Part shown: piece after piece, positions 1-8,700 of the stretch
Layout of the letters: every line of letters begins with the position of its first letter
How positions within the stretch are numbered: position 1 is the stretch's first letter
NCBI GenBank assembly: GCA_030606335.1
Contig: JAUWGP010000029.1
Span: forward strand, 1 to 35,256
DNA length: 35,256 nt
Direction: 5' to 3'
Source: Caldifarciminota bacterium
GTDB lineage: Bacteria; Hydrothermota; UBA3073
Made by a program: the position numbers and the translations under genes
Notes under the pieces: generated by a model
The model's input: only the letters and a program-made list of their open reading frames with translations
Told to the model about the DNA's origin: nothing
Databases searched by the model: none

Positions 1-319
1 CTACTGTTGCAATCGCTATATGACGTGCATCTGAAAGACTCTTTTCTGCTACAGCCCCTTCTGCGATATATGTATTAGCGAGAGCAATTGATTCTTCGTT
101 AAGAGAAACATATTCGATATTCTCAGTTGAAACCTTCCTCAATATATTCTTTACTTTCTTGGGAGCGCCCTCAAGTTCAAACAGCAGAACATCTGATATA
201 ACCAAAGTCTTCATGCCTTTAACAAATTCATCAAAAAGTTGGACAGAATCTTCCTTGAACTCTTCATCCAAACAACCTCCTACCACAGAAGTATCAATAT
301 AGACTCGTAATTTAAACAT
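1..319 (-). CDS. PIN-domain protein (VapC-like), 3' end outside window
   Basis: The reading frame is open from the ATG at 319 to the window edge, giving 106 residues without a stop. It starts MFKLRVYIDTSVVGG and ends in SLSDARHIAIATV. The acidic residues expected of a PIN-type metal-dependent ribonuclease are present: Asp9 in YIDTSV, Glu48 in LLFELEGA, and Asp97 in SDARHIA. A purine-rich site (GGGGGTAAGAG) precedes the ATG. PIN proteins of this kind are often toxins of type II toxin-antitoxin pairs, but no antitoxin is visible on the side present here; a partner could lie past position 1. The start is 38 bases from a conserved CTAACGTT site, as for a cassette gene. Ribonuclease activity is inferred from the family. 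Confidence 0.8.
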   Translation of the reverse strand, partial: MFKLRVYIDTSVVGGCLDEEFKEDSVQLFDEFVKGMKTLVISDVLLFELEGAPKKVKNILRKVSTENIEYVSLNEESIALANTYIAEGAVAEKSLSDARHIAIATV

Positions 320-351
320 CTCTTACCCCCTTATAAGAATATTTAAGTGCA

Positions 352-531
352 TTTCGGCTAACGTTTATACTATAAAAATGAACGGATATATCTTGTATTT
401 CTACCTATCGGTAGACAGGTTTTAATAGTGTGTGTTATAATAGTTTCATAAAAGTGATTTTCTTCCTAACATAATCAATGAGGTATTATGAATAAAAAAT
501 ACGACCTTGAAATTGGTATTGACCTCCATAT
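352..531 (+). repeat. Dispersed repeat copy 1 (relic promoter plus ORF start)
   Basis: This segment matches 3282-3436 base for base over most of its length, apart from a 20-base insertion at 401-420 and scattered substitutions. The shared part starts at TTTCG(G/A)CTAACGTT and runs through an AT-rich promoter-like region, a ribosome binding site and the first codons of a truncated ORF, ending near GACCTCCATA. Confidence 0.75.
401..420. repeat. 20-base palindromic insertion
   Basis: CTACCTATCGGTAGACAGGT is present here and absent at the matching point of the second repeat copy (after 3330), so it reads as a clean insertion. It contains the palindrome CTACC-TATC-GGTAG and belongs to the same family as the palindromes at 2496-2515, 2540-2553 and 3537-3556. 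It separates the -35-like TTGTAT from the -10 TATAAT that are 17 bases apart in the other copy. Confidence 0.6.
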
Positions 532-535
532 CTAA
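488..535 (+). pseudogene. Truncated transposase-like 5' end, copy 1
   Basis: A GAGG ribosome binding site precedes an ATG that reads MNKKYDLEIGIDLHI and then stops after 15 codons. The IGIDLH motif resembles the N-terminal catalytic Asp region of IS110-family (DEDD) transposases, which often begin with a GIDVHK-like stretch. The same start occurs at 3399. The assignment rests on a very short match, so another gene family is possible. Confidence 0.35.
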
Positions 536-597
536 CTGCTCACTGTCTATTTGTACAAAGAATCTCATACGATTCTGTAACCTGTAAAGAGGGATTG

Positions 598-617
598 CCC
601 ACCGTTTTTTTGGTGGG
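598..617. other. Short hairpin with T-rich loop
   Basis: CCCACC and GGTGGG form a perfect 6-base-pair stem around a GTTTTTTT loop. It lies in the spacer between the two end sites. There is no T-run after the stem on either strand, so it is not a clear terminator. Confidence 0.4.
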
Positions 618-695
618 ACAAATCGTCTTTAATGGTAGCACTATGCAATAGTACTCCATTAATATGTGTTAGACGAAGCTTTTTGTCGTTATACA

Positions 696-2174
696 TCAAT
701 AATCTCTAAAAATCTTATGAAAATGGAATCCATAAATGCTATAGGTTACTGCCAATGGAAGAAGTTGTGGACGCCAAAACAAAGTCCAGAAAAGAAGTTT
801 CCAATAATAAATTCTTCCTTTTGCTCTTATACCCAAAAGCCATATAGATTTAAGAAATGCCCCAAGATGGTAAAGACGAAATTGAGATTTCTTTTTTTGC
901 ATAGGCTCGAAATTTCTGAAAAGTGTCAGAATCCGTTCATAATAATTCTTAGGTGAATAGATTGTACGGAGAATTTTTTTATAGCCCTTGATAAGTGATC
1001 TGTAGTTCATCTTGGGAATAAAGTTAATTGAAAGGTCAGTATTGTCACCAGAAATATTCTTCAATAATCTATTTTTCTTTACAAGGCGGTGGTAAAGTTT
1101 GGTGCCACGAGGAGCATTTAATAATCCAACCATGGCTGTAACAATTCCGCTTTTTTGAATAAATGAAATTAGTGTTTCAAAAATTGAGGGCGGATCGCTA
1201 TCAAATCCCACAATAAATCCTCCTTGGACTTGTAAACCAAACCTTTGGATTTTTTTAATACAAGATATTAAATCACGGTTTTTGTTTTGAATCTTGCCAC
1301 ATTCGGCTAAACTCTCTTCATCAGGAGTCTCGATACCAATAAACACTGAATCAAACCCTGCCTGAATCATCATTTTCATAAGTTCCTCATCATCAGAGAG
1401 ATTTATTGATGCCTGTGTGCTAAAGGAGAAAGGATGTTTTCTCTTCTCCATCCAGTCAATCATAGTAGGTAGAACTTCCTTTTTTAACTTTCCCCTATTT
1501 CCAATAAAGTTGTCATCAACAATAAATACTCCACCCCTCCAGCCCTGTGAGTATAGACTCTCTAATTCTGCCAATATCTGGTCTTTAGTTTTTATTCGCA
1601 TCTTGTGCCCAAAAAGTAAGGTGACATCGCAGAATTCACAATTAAATGGACAACCCCTTGAATATTGGATGCACATTGAGGCATATTTTTTCATATCGAC
1701 CAATTCCCAAAGAGGAGTAGGTGTCTTTTTTATATCTGGCCACTGATCTGATGTGTAGATATGTTTAGGATGCCCCTCTTTTAAATCTTCCAAAAATGGT
1801 GGCAGTGTAGTCTCAGCCTCATTGAGCACAAGATGATCCACATCCTCGAAATCTTCATATCCAGTCGTAAAGAGTGGGCCACCGGCAACAATCTTAGTTC
1901 CTAACCTTTTGCATTTAGCAATTACCTTCTTCACAGATTCCCTTTGAATAGACATAGCACTAATAAATACATAATCAGCCCACTGAATATCTCTATCGCT
2001 TAACTTTGCTGTGGTCATATCTACAAGTTTTTTATCCCACTCTTTGGGAAGCATTGAGGCTATAGTCAACAACCCTAAAGGCGGAAAACTTGCCTTTTTA
2101 GAGATGAATTTTAAGGCGTACTTAAAACTCCAGAAGGTTTCTCGATACTCTGGATAAACAAGAAGTATTTTCAT
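696..2174 (-). CDS. B12-binding radical SAM protein
   Basis: This 492-residue protein starts MKILLVYPEY, a typical opening for cobalamin-binding Rossmann domains (about residues 1-150, with an AGGPLFT turn). It continues with a radical SAM core whose cluster motif is Cys175-x3-Cys179-x2-Cys182 in RGCPFNCEFCDV. The C-terminal part after about residue 370 resembles the DUF4070 tail of this family. Proteins of this type carry out methylations or rearrangements on varied substrates; no substrate can be named here. A longer frame opens at a GTG at 2285, but the AAGGAGG at codons 34-36 of that frame lies just before the ATG at 2174, so 2174 is preferred. The gene stands alone between two long spacers, with its own promoter at 2360-2388. 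Confidence 0.85.
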   Translation of the reverse strand: MKILLVYPEYRETFWSFKYALKFISKKASFPPLGLLTIASMLPKEWDKKLVDMTTAKLSDRDIQWADYVFISAMSIQRESVKKVIAKCKRLGTKIVAGGPLFTTGYEDFEDVDHLVLNEAETTLPPFLEDLKEGHPKHIYTSDQWPDIKKTPTPLWELVDMKKYASMCIQYSRGCPFNCEFCDVTLLFGHKMRIKTKDQILAELESLYSQGWRGGVFIVDDNFIGNRGKLKKEVLPTMIDWMEKRKHPFSFSTQASINLSDDEELMKMMIQAGFDSVFIGIETPDEESLAECGKIQNKNRDLISCIKKIQRFGLQVQGGFIVGFDSDPPSIFETLISFIQKSGIVTAMVGLLNAPRGTKLYHRLVKKNRLLKNISGDNTDLSINFIPKMNYRSLIKGYKKILRTIYSPKNYYERILTLFRNFEPMQKKKSQFRLYHLGAFLKSIWLLGIRAKGRIYYWKLLFWTLFWRPQLLPLAVTYSIYGFHFHKIFRDY

Positions 2175-2231
2175 ACTATCCTCCTTATTCATGTTTTCTC
2201 TGAAAAGCAACAAAAGTTCATCTAACGTTCC

Positions 2232-2300
2232 CAGCATAAAAGAAGTTTTTGCGAAGCAAAAATTTGGGTAAGTGCCGTAAGGCACGAACCTTTTATGCTG
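2232..2300. repeat. 69-base clover-like foldable element
   Basis: An 11-base perfect inverted repeat, CAGCATAAAAG and CTTTTATGCTG, encloses two inner hairpins: TTTTTGC-gaa-GCAAAAA at 2246-2262 and GTGCC-gtaa-GGCAC at 2272-2285. The element sits five bases from the GTTAGAT box. This layout is similar to the stem part of an integron attC, or to a small non-autonomous element. Related words (GCGAAG, ATTTGGGT, GAACC) recur at 3647-3697. Confidence 0.6.
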
Positions 2301-2359
2301 TGATAATAATTAAAAGGCGTCAAGATAATTTCTTGCATGGAATCAATTTGTGTTGTATA

Positions 2360-2388
2360 ATTATATAACACAATCCCGGTTTTGTCAA
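2360..2388 (-). promoter_or_regulatory. Consensus sigma70-type promoter
   Basis: On the minus strand TTGACA (2388-2383) is followed after exactly 17 bases by TATAAT (2365-2360). The -10 box lies inside a near-palindrome, GTGTTGTATAATTATATAAC and two more bases (2350-2371). The predicted start near 2352 would give a leader of about 180 bases, containing the 69-base foldable element, before the radical SAM gene. Confidence 0.75.
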
Positions 2389-2495
2389 GGGAAAAATCTG
2401 AAAGGTGGGGCGCGGATTGTAGAAGTTCAGTTTGTTATTTGTGCAAAGAAAACGATTTTTATAAAAAAATCGCTATTGAGGACGATTTTTTCTTG

Positions 2496-2553
2496 CCTGC
2501 CTACCGTCAGGCAGGCCTGTCCTATGTCTGTTTGCCTGTCTACCGATAGGTAG
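2496..2553. repeat. Pair of small interspersed palindromes
   Basis: CCTGCCTACCGTCAGGCAGG (2496-2515) and CTACCGATAGGTAG (2540-2553) are two members of a palindromic family that also occurs at 401-420 and 3537-3556; a partial copy, CCTGCCTGACGGTAG, lies near 5431-5445. Confidence 0.7.
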
Positions 2554-2585
2554 ATATGTGTTAAACGATGTGCTGGGTCGAACCT

Positions 2586-3224
2586 TTATTCAATAATTTC
2601 TATCATTATGTCATTTGAATATAAAAGAATCTCATTAATATTTTTATAATTCTTACGGCTTCTATAGCCAGTGGTATCATAAATGCCTTTTATTTTATAG
2701 TATTTTTCATCAAAACCTATATCTGGAAATTTCCGCACAATATTAGTAACAAAGTGATGGTGTTCTATGCCATACTCATCACTGTTGATATATGCAAAAA
2801 AAGAATGCTTCTCTCCAGGTTGTAAAAGTATTTTCTCAGGGCCGATTGCCGCAGTGGATAACATTGAGATAAGCCGTGTATCGGTTTCCAGTACCGTTCC
2901 ATCAACATCTAGAATCTGAAAATAGAAGACTTTATCATAAACAGTTTGCTCATCTGGTGTGAGCAGATTTAAATCTTTATCCCCCTTGTTCTCTAAGGTA
3001 ATTTTTATTTTGAACGGCTCATTTTTTCTTAATATGTACACACCGTATTCTTCCATCGCAGCATCTATCGGCTCGATGGTGATTTGAAGGTCGCCGACTA
3101 TTTCGCCATCCTCGGCTGGTTTCTTAACTGGTTCTGTAATGATTTGATTCAGAATAAGCCATCCACCAATAAAGACAATTCCAACTACCAAAACCCCAAT
3201 TAGGATTTTCACTTTTGAATTCAT
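2586..3224 (-). CDS. Hypothetical membrane-anchored exported protein
   Basis: The 212-residue product has a short basic start (MNSKVK) and one hydrophobic segment at about residues 7-26, followed by an acidic, probably extracytoplasmic domain. Residues about 45-150 alternate strands and turns (for example FKIKITLENKGDKDLNLL and LQPGEKHSFFAYI), typical of Ig-like or BsuPI-like beta-sandwiches, so a surface or periplasmic role is inferred. No catalytic motif is seen. The start is 63 bases from the CTAACGTT site at 3288-3295 and no strong ribosome binding site is evident. The stop is 19 bases from the next GTTTAAC box, fitting a single-gene cassette. Confidence 0.7.
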   Translation of the reverse strand: MNSKVKILIGVLVVGIVFIGGWLILNQIITEPVKKPAEDGEIVGDLQITIEPIDAAMEEYGVYILRKNEPFKIKITLENKGDKDLNLLTPDEQTVYDKVFYFQILDVDGTVLETDTRLISMLSTAAIGPEKILLQPGEKHSFFAYINSDEYGIEHHHFVTNIVRKFPDIGFDEKYYKIKGIYDTTGYRSRKNYKNINEILLYSNDIMIEIIE

Positions 3225-3281
3225 TTTAGTTATAATTAAAATAATTCCTCAAATTTATAAATTTTTTAATTGGCTCGGCAG

Positions 3282-3436
3282 TTTCGACTAACGTTTTATA
3301 TTATAAAAATAAATGGATATATCTTGTATTTTTTGATAGTGTATACTATAATAATTTTATAAAAGTGATTTTCTTCCTAACATACTTAAGGAGATATTAT
3401 GAATAAGAAATACGACCTCGAAGTCGGCATTAACCT
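3282..3436 (+). repeat. Dispersed repeat copy 2
   Basis: This matches 352-531 without the 20-base insertion found there. It keeps the promoter, ribosome binding site and ORF start in working order, so it is closer to the ancestral form. Confidence 0.75.
3324..3352 (+). promoter_or_regulatory. Relic promoter of the transposase-like ORF
   Basis: TTGTAT at 3324-3329 and TATAAT at 3347-3352 are 17 bases apart and point toward the ORF at 3399, which has an AGGAGA ribosome binding site. Confidence 0.55.
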
Positions 3437-3491
3437 CCATAATAAATTTTTAATGGTTGCGGTGGGTAATTACGGCTTAATATCTCAATAA
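3399..3491 (+). pseudogene. Truncated transposase-like 5' end, copy 2
   Basis: The 30-codon frame begins MNKKYDLEVGINLHNKF and continues LMVAVGNYG before a stop. The pattern GI(D/N)LHxKFxxVAV resembles the N-terminus of IS110-family transposases. In this copy the catalytic-type Asp is Asn. The rest of the gene is absent, so this is a remnant or a short leader. Confidence 0.4.
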
Positions 3492-3536
3492 GTCTGTCAA
3501 ATAGCACAAATCAAGAAGTGAGAGTTGCCTGTCTAC

Positions 3537-3556
3537 CCTGCCTACCGGCAGGCAGG
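3537..3556. repeat. CCTGCC/GGCAGG palindrome
   Basis: CCTGCCTACCGGCAGGCAGG can fold into a stem with a short loop. It is flanked by partial copies of the same words, GTCTACC before it and CAGGTAGATATG after it. Confidence 0.7.
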
Positions 3557-3778
3557 CGACCAGGTAGATATGAAAATTCTTTGAACTTTTTCCTTGCCTG
3601 CCCTCTGTCTGTTTAGAGGGACAAATTCCTTTTTATAGATTCGCGTGTTTGCGAAGTCCCGAAGGCATTTGGGTGAAACGGAGTGAACCGCAAAACCTGT
3701 GTTAGATTAGTTGCTTCGTTTCCCTTTTTCTAAACCCTCTCCATTTCCCTAATACATTTGGCTATAAACTCAATACTA

Positions 3779-4342
3779 CTAATTTAAAACTTGAGAGAAA
3801 ATTATAAGAACTATCCATACTATTATTAAAAGCACAGCAGTGCATCGATCTGCTTGGTAGGGAAACCACTTTATCAACCAAGTCCCCCATTTGCCTTTCG
3901 GCAGACTTTCTTTCTTTAATAAGTGGGGAAATCTTAGTTTTTCGGGCTTCATTTTTTCCTTTTTCCCGAATAAAAGTACTTGCCTATCAAATGTTGTGAT
4001 CTCAGTTTCGATGCCAACCTTTTTGAGTTCATTATTTATTTGTTTTTCGATTTCTTTTGCCTGAGCGATTCTGAATTGTGTAAATTGCCAAACATGTTCA
4101 ATACTAAGAAACGTAAAAACTGCTAAAAAGAAACCTATAATTGAAATTAACAATTGCCACTGTCCAGAAAATGCTCCAGAGACAAGGAAAAAACCCACTA
4201 TAAGGGCACCATGAACAGCTAAAAAGCCAAAAAATCGTATATATGTCACAGCTATAGTATTCGTGTATAATTGTGATGCATTAGCATATTCTTGTAATAA
4301 TGCTTGTAGTAAGGGATTTTCTTTTTTCTCTTTGCTATTCAT
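3779..4342 (-). CDS. Hypothetical three-helix membrane protein
   Basis: The 187-residue product has hydrophobic segments at about residues 35-57, 64-84 and 167-186. Between the second and third lies a charged cytoplasmic stretch (residues 85-155) with a likely short coiled coil (AKEIEKQINNELKKVG). A GAGG site precedes the ATG by eight bases. No known family is recognised. It is the last of the minus-strand genes linked to the integron-like sites: an ATCTAAC box lies 71 bases after its stop, but no CTAACGTT box lies upstream, so it may mark the edge of the array. Confidence 0.65.
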   Translation of the reverse strand: MNSKEKKENPLLQALLQEYANASQLYTNTIAVTYIRFFGFLAVHGALIVGFFLVSGAFSGQWQLLISIIGFFLAVFTFLSIEHVWQFTQFRIAQAKEIEKQINNELKKVGIETEITTFDRQVLLFGKKEKMKPEKLRFPHLLKKESLPKGKWGTWLIKWFPYQADRCTAVLLIIVWIVLIIFSQVLN

Positions 4343-4869
4343 TGCTTACCTCACTGGTTAAAGATATTGAAATCTCTAAGGCGACAATTTTATCTAAATT
4401 TAAATAACCGTATAGGTTCTTTTATACATCAAAAAAAGTAATAACTATTTTTTTCATTTTATATCTTTCCTAATACTTATACTTCCCATAAATCTCTCTA
4501 AATTTGTCTATAAAGCAAGCTTACTGAAATATAATAATTCACGTAATCTTAAATACAAAGGAGACTATATTATTAATCATAACACATAAACGCCCAAAAA
4601 TCAAGAGAAAAATGTCTCAAAGGCTATATATGACAATAATGGTATAGTTTTTCATATACCTAAAAAGTATAGCTAAACCCCTTGAAAAATAATGTTATAC
4701 TTTTTGCAAAGCCTGCAAAGTTTGTGACTTATCCACGCAAGCTAAAGCTTGCGGCTACCTTTTATCCTTTTTAACAATTGCTAAGGCTTGGGACTATCAA
4801 AACTTATTACCTATCTACGCAAGCTGAAGCTTGCGGCTACCCCTTTTAGGTTTTTACACGACTAATTCT
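4343..4869. other. AT-rich intergenic region with two identical-arm hairpins
   Basis: No gene is seen. The region is AT-rich, with poly-A/T runs and, at its end, two copies of a CGCAAGCT-nA-AGCTTGCG hairpin followed by GCTACC (4736-4753 and 4818-4835), 82 bases apart. Each may act as a REP-like element or termination signal. Confidence 0.6.
4736..4835. repeat. Two copies of the CGCAAGCT...AGCTTGCG palindrome
   Basis: Copy one is CGCAAGCTAAAGCTTGCG (4736-4753) and copy two CGCAAGCTGAAGCTTGCG (4818-4835). Both are preceded by an ATCNACG-like word and followed by GCTACC. Confidence 0.8.
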
Positions 4870-5166
4870 TTACAATTCCTCTATAAGCTCAATGAATCGG
4901 TGGTAGGGTATTGCTGTCCAGCTTTCTGCCTTTATTGCTCCCAGCGAGAGGGATATCATTGACACCTTGGCTGCCACCTCTTCATTTGGTGTCTCATATA
5001 TATCGAGGAAATCATAGGGTCCAAGTAGTGCATAATGTGATATGAACTTGACCTCAGGGCATTTATCCTTTACTCTACTTCTCCACTCCTCTCCAATCTT
5101 TGCTCTCTCCTTCATCTTGCTTGTAATTTCTGGAGAGAGCTTTGTCATTAGAATATATGTTGCCAT
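4870..5166 (-). CDS. GYD-domain protein
   Basis: The 98-residue sequence opens MATYILMTKLSPE and contains HYALLGPYDFLDIYETP at about residues 44-60, the signature of the GYD family (small ferredoxin-fold proteins, usually 90-100 residues). The length fits the whole family. The function is unknown; members are often isolated genes. The ribosome binding site CCAGGAGGT lies just before the ATG. A TATAAT-like -10 (5190-5195) sits about 24 bases upstream, with no good -35. Confidence 0.85.
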   Translation of the reverse strand: MATYILMTKLSPEITSKMKERAKIGEEWRSRVKDKCPEVKFISHYALLGPYDFLDIYETPNEEVAAKVSMISLSLGAIKAESWTAIPYHRFIELIEEL

Positions 5167-5782
5167 TATACCTCCTGGTATAATATTTATTATACCTGAT
5201 TACTCAGATATTAACTACAAAACATCTTTAGTGAGCTAAGGATTACTCAGATTAAAATATAAATCTCTTTACCTGCTTATGTACTCCTCGCAATGACAAA
5301 AGTCCATGTTGGTCATTGCGAGTGAATGAAATGAGTGTGGCAATCTCATATTAATATCATTTACCTATAACAGTCTGAAGACTGTCACTCCTCCTTGTGT
5401 TCACTGGAGTGCGAGGAATGAGATTGCTTCGCCTGCCTGACGGTAGACATGAGCGACCTTATGTCCATTTCAAGATACATATAGAAGGCAATTTAAGATA
5501 TTATAAGAGTTTTTCTTTCTTATTTTCTGTTCTTTTTATCTCTTAATCCGTCAGCTGACGGACTCTTTCAATCCCTGTTAATTTATTTTTAAATAGGAAA
5601 CTTTCGTAACCTACGCATTACCAAGGTAATGCACTCCACTTTAAAGATTTTAAGACAATCAACGTTTCTTTTTTACGTTAATAAGTGTTTAAAGTCATCC
5701 GATTCTTACTATTATTTTAATGAAATTTTAGTGAGATGTCAAGAAAAAAATGAAAGGAATAGGTGAAAAACAACATATTTAT
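5167..5782. other. Repeat-rich intergenic region
   Basis: No gene is seen. The region contains one copy of the TCATTGCGAGTGAATGAAAT repeat (about 5320-5352), its inverted word GAGATTGCTTCG at about 5420-5430, and hairpins ACAGTCTGAAGACTGT (5370-5385), CCGTCAGCTGACGG (about 5548-5561) and GCATTACCAAGGTAATGC (5615-5632). Confidence 0.6.
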
Positions 5783-8700
5783 CTAACGAATAACAGCCAT
5801 CTTCTCAATGAACTCTACATTTTCTCCTTCACAGGAAGCCTTTAGTCTGAAGAAATAGGCACCATTTGCAACCTTTCTTCCACTACTATCTCTCAAATTC
5901 CATGGTACTGTAGCTTCTTGAGTAATTGGTATACACGTCAGTTTCTCTATTAACCTCCCTCCTGTAGTATATATCTCCACCTTTACATCTTCTGGAGGCT
6001 TGGTGAATTTAAACCAGAATTTCGTCTGAGTTCTTGCTGGATTTGGATAAACCCCCCATTTCTGGAGCTTTAGATGTGTTGCCTTCTCAAACAAAAGTGA
6101 ATCGCATCCCATATTACCATTTACATCCCATGCCTGTACAATAAGGATATATCTACCATCAACCAGACTGTCAGGCCTTATTATTATAGGAACCTCATCT
6201 ATATTATCAGGTTCTATGGGAAAGGAATAATTTTCTCTATTTAATTCAATCCCATCAAGAAAAACCTTAATCCCTTTCTCAATCACATCTATTCCATAGC
6301 TGTCATATGCTATTGCATTAAAGTGAGGAAATGAATTATAAATTGTAATATCGTCTTCTGATAATATATTTACAGCCGGGGAAATAGTATCACCCACAGG
6401 GAAAATTGAGAATAAACCTACATTACCTGTTTTGGTATGAAGAAATATAGAATCCTTAATAGCATCAAGTCTTACCCACCTATAAAAGTCTAAAGGGAGA
6501 TTATAGAGTCCAAATTCAGTCTGGACACCCTTTTCCTCTTCTGGTAGAGTTAACCATATGGAATAATCTTTTTCAGGTTTAATTATTTCCGGGATTATCT
6601 TCACACTGTAAATAGAATCGTCTTTTAGTATTTCAAGTACACAACTCCTATCTACTATACCTGAGTCCATTTCACAAATACATCCACTCAGTTCAACCTT
6701 CCCTTGTGTTCCTTCAATTGGAGAAATATTAAAAAGTGTTACATCTACCTCAGTATAATCTACAATGTTGTTATCCTCATTCTCTTCCTCCACCTTATTC
6801 TCTTCATCCAATTTTATAATAACTCCACCCTGTTTCAGGTTCCAATATACACAGGCAGTATCCTCAGTCTCCCCATCGAGAGAGAGTGTATCATATCCAA
6901 TTGGGACTGTGTCAATCCCACTAATTGTATAAAAAGAGGCTATAAATTCCTCTACATGTTCTCCACCAGTATTCTTTACAATCTGACATATAAATACACT
7001 ATCCCTTATAGTAAGAAAGGGAAATTCCTCTGGCATAAGGTCAGGAAGTGTGGGGATTGTATAGGAATTTAATTCTGTTATCCTTATCACACCATCAACA
7101 GATACAGCATAAATTCTACAATAGACCTTACCAGGTGAATTAATATATATAGGAGATACGGTTTGATAAAGCCCTGATTCGGATACCATTGGAATATAGG
7201 TAAATGGAAGTGTAGTATCTTCTGACCAGAAAAGCCCAGCACTGTCAATAGGAAGTTTATAGGATATTTCAGCATTAAGCCATACAGAATCTCTGATTGT
7301 AGGACTTTCAGGTATAGTGAAGATATTTCTTATGTCTATTCCCTCAACCATGAATCTTGTTGATGCAACTCCCTCATTATTATCACCATATGCATATACC
7401 TTTACCAATGCTTCTCCTTCTCCATTCGGAATCTCCCAGAGACAAAAAAACTCACCCTCTATAATATCAACATCCTCCTTTTTAATAGGTAACGAGTCTG
7501 GAAGGTAGAATGTTAATATTGCCTCCCCACTAACTTCAGGGTTAGTTCTTCCTGTGATATGAACAGTATCACCAGGTGAAACCGATGCCGGTTCAGGTTC
7601 CATGTCTATCTCAAGACATGATATAGGAATCTCTGCAAGCGGGTCCCCAAGAAGATTATATTGTTTACCTCTGCTATAATGTAACCTCGCCAGCGAGGTA
7701 AGTGCTCCGAGAGTATTGATGTGTTCATCGAACAGGTAAGTCAACATACTCCTTCCTAATACAACTGAGGAGAGATACATTAAACCACCTGTTCCAAAGT
7801 GAGCAACTGCTCCTCCATTGGGAGCAATAACAAGCCCTTCTCCGATACTATTTGCACCCGGCTCGTCAAACACGCCTTCGTAACATGATACGGTATATAC
7901 AAATGGGAGTCTCGTTAAATTACCCAATCTTAATATATCCTCTTTTGTAAAGAATGGTCCACCTGTCCATCTACCTGCTGCACCATGTCCGATAAAAGCG
8001 AGCATTGAACAACTGGTATTGAAAACATTCATAACATCCTCGTTTTCATGTATTCCATGATAGAGTGCGTTTTCATCATAGTCTGAGGGGAAAAAACTGT
8101 CCTTTAGTCCATTCATCACATCCTGACAATCTTCATATACATCAGCACAGAAGACATATCTCTTACGCCATTCTCCATAATTTAACGTATCTTCTCTTAA
8201 TACCATCTTCTGAAAAAATCCAAAAAACTCATCATGATTCATTACCGGGACCCTTCCGATAAATATATCTGGAAATTCATCATCGCCTATAAGATATGAG
8301 TAATAACTATCAGTTGATAGAAATCCATAACCCTGCACAAATGATAAATAAGGAGGCACTATATTATCTCCATATCCGTATATATCACGATAGTCATAGG
8401 ATGCATCGCCAAGAAGGAGACAGTATAAAGGTGGCTCTTCCCAGTATCTCACTGCAAATTCGAGGAAATCTCTTATAGCCTCTGGATGTTTTATACCATA
8501 ATTAAATTCATCATATATCTCTTCTGTTGCAACAGCTATTCCCTCTCTCCATCCTGCGTAAATTTCTGCATTAGATAGAAGAGATGTATCAGTAATTACA
8601 ATATACGGACTCGCCATAGAGGTGGAGGATAATCCACTATAAGCAACCTTTTTAATCGTCTCAGGAGTTTTTGGTGAATCAACTATATAATAAGTGTTTT

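Larger units (their letters stand above)
320..695. other. Intergenic spacer A (integron-like site and transposase relic)
   Basis: This 376-base stretch between two minus-strand genes contains no full gene. It holds a CTAACGTT site at 358-365 near the PIN gene start, a relic promoter and truncated ORF shared with the spacer at 3282-3436, a 20-base palindromic insertion, a short hairpin at 598-617, and a GTTAGAC site at 668-674, 21 bases beyond the radical SAM stop codon. Read on the minus strand, the two end sites are GTCTAAC and AACGTTAG, which resemble the outer boxes of integron attC sites, but the 317-base span is too long for a typical attC. Confidence 0.5.
2175..2585. other. Intergenic spacer B (integron-like sites, foldable element, promoter)
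   Basis: No convincing gene is seen; the plus-strand frame at 2350-2553 is built mostly from repeats. The minus-strand end boxes are GTTTAAC at 2560-2566, 19 bases after the stop of the next gene, and GTTAGAT at 2220-2226, 45 bases before the radical SAM start. Between them lie a 69-base double-hairpin element, a consensus minus-strand promoter and two small palindromes of the CCTGCC/GGCAGG family. Confidence 0.5.
3225..3778. other. Intergenic spacer C (integron-like sites, transposase relic)
   Basis: This 554-base stretch holds the second copy of the dispersed repeat with an intact promoter and a 30-codon truncated ORF, a CCTGCC palindrome, and a GCGAAG/ATTTGGGTGAA/GAACCGC foldable stretch at about 3647-3697. 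The end boxes on the minus strand are ATCTAAC (3707-3701), 71 bases past the stop at 3779, and AACGTTAG (3295-3288). No full gene is seen. Confidence 0.5.

Noticed and set aside
2350-2553. Plus-strand 67-codon frame in spacer B
   Set aside because: It is made of promoter, palindrome and repeat words, has no ribosome binding site and no recognisable protein feature.
6704-7072. Opposite-strand frames within the C25 peptidase gene
   Set aside because: They are shadows of the real gene, with no independent start signal or protein feature.
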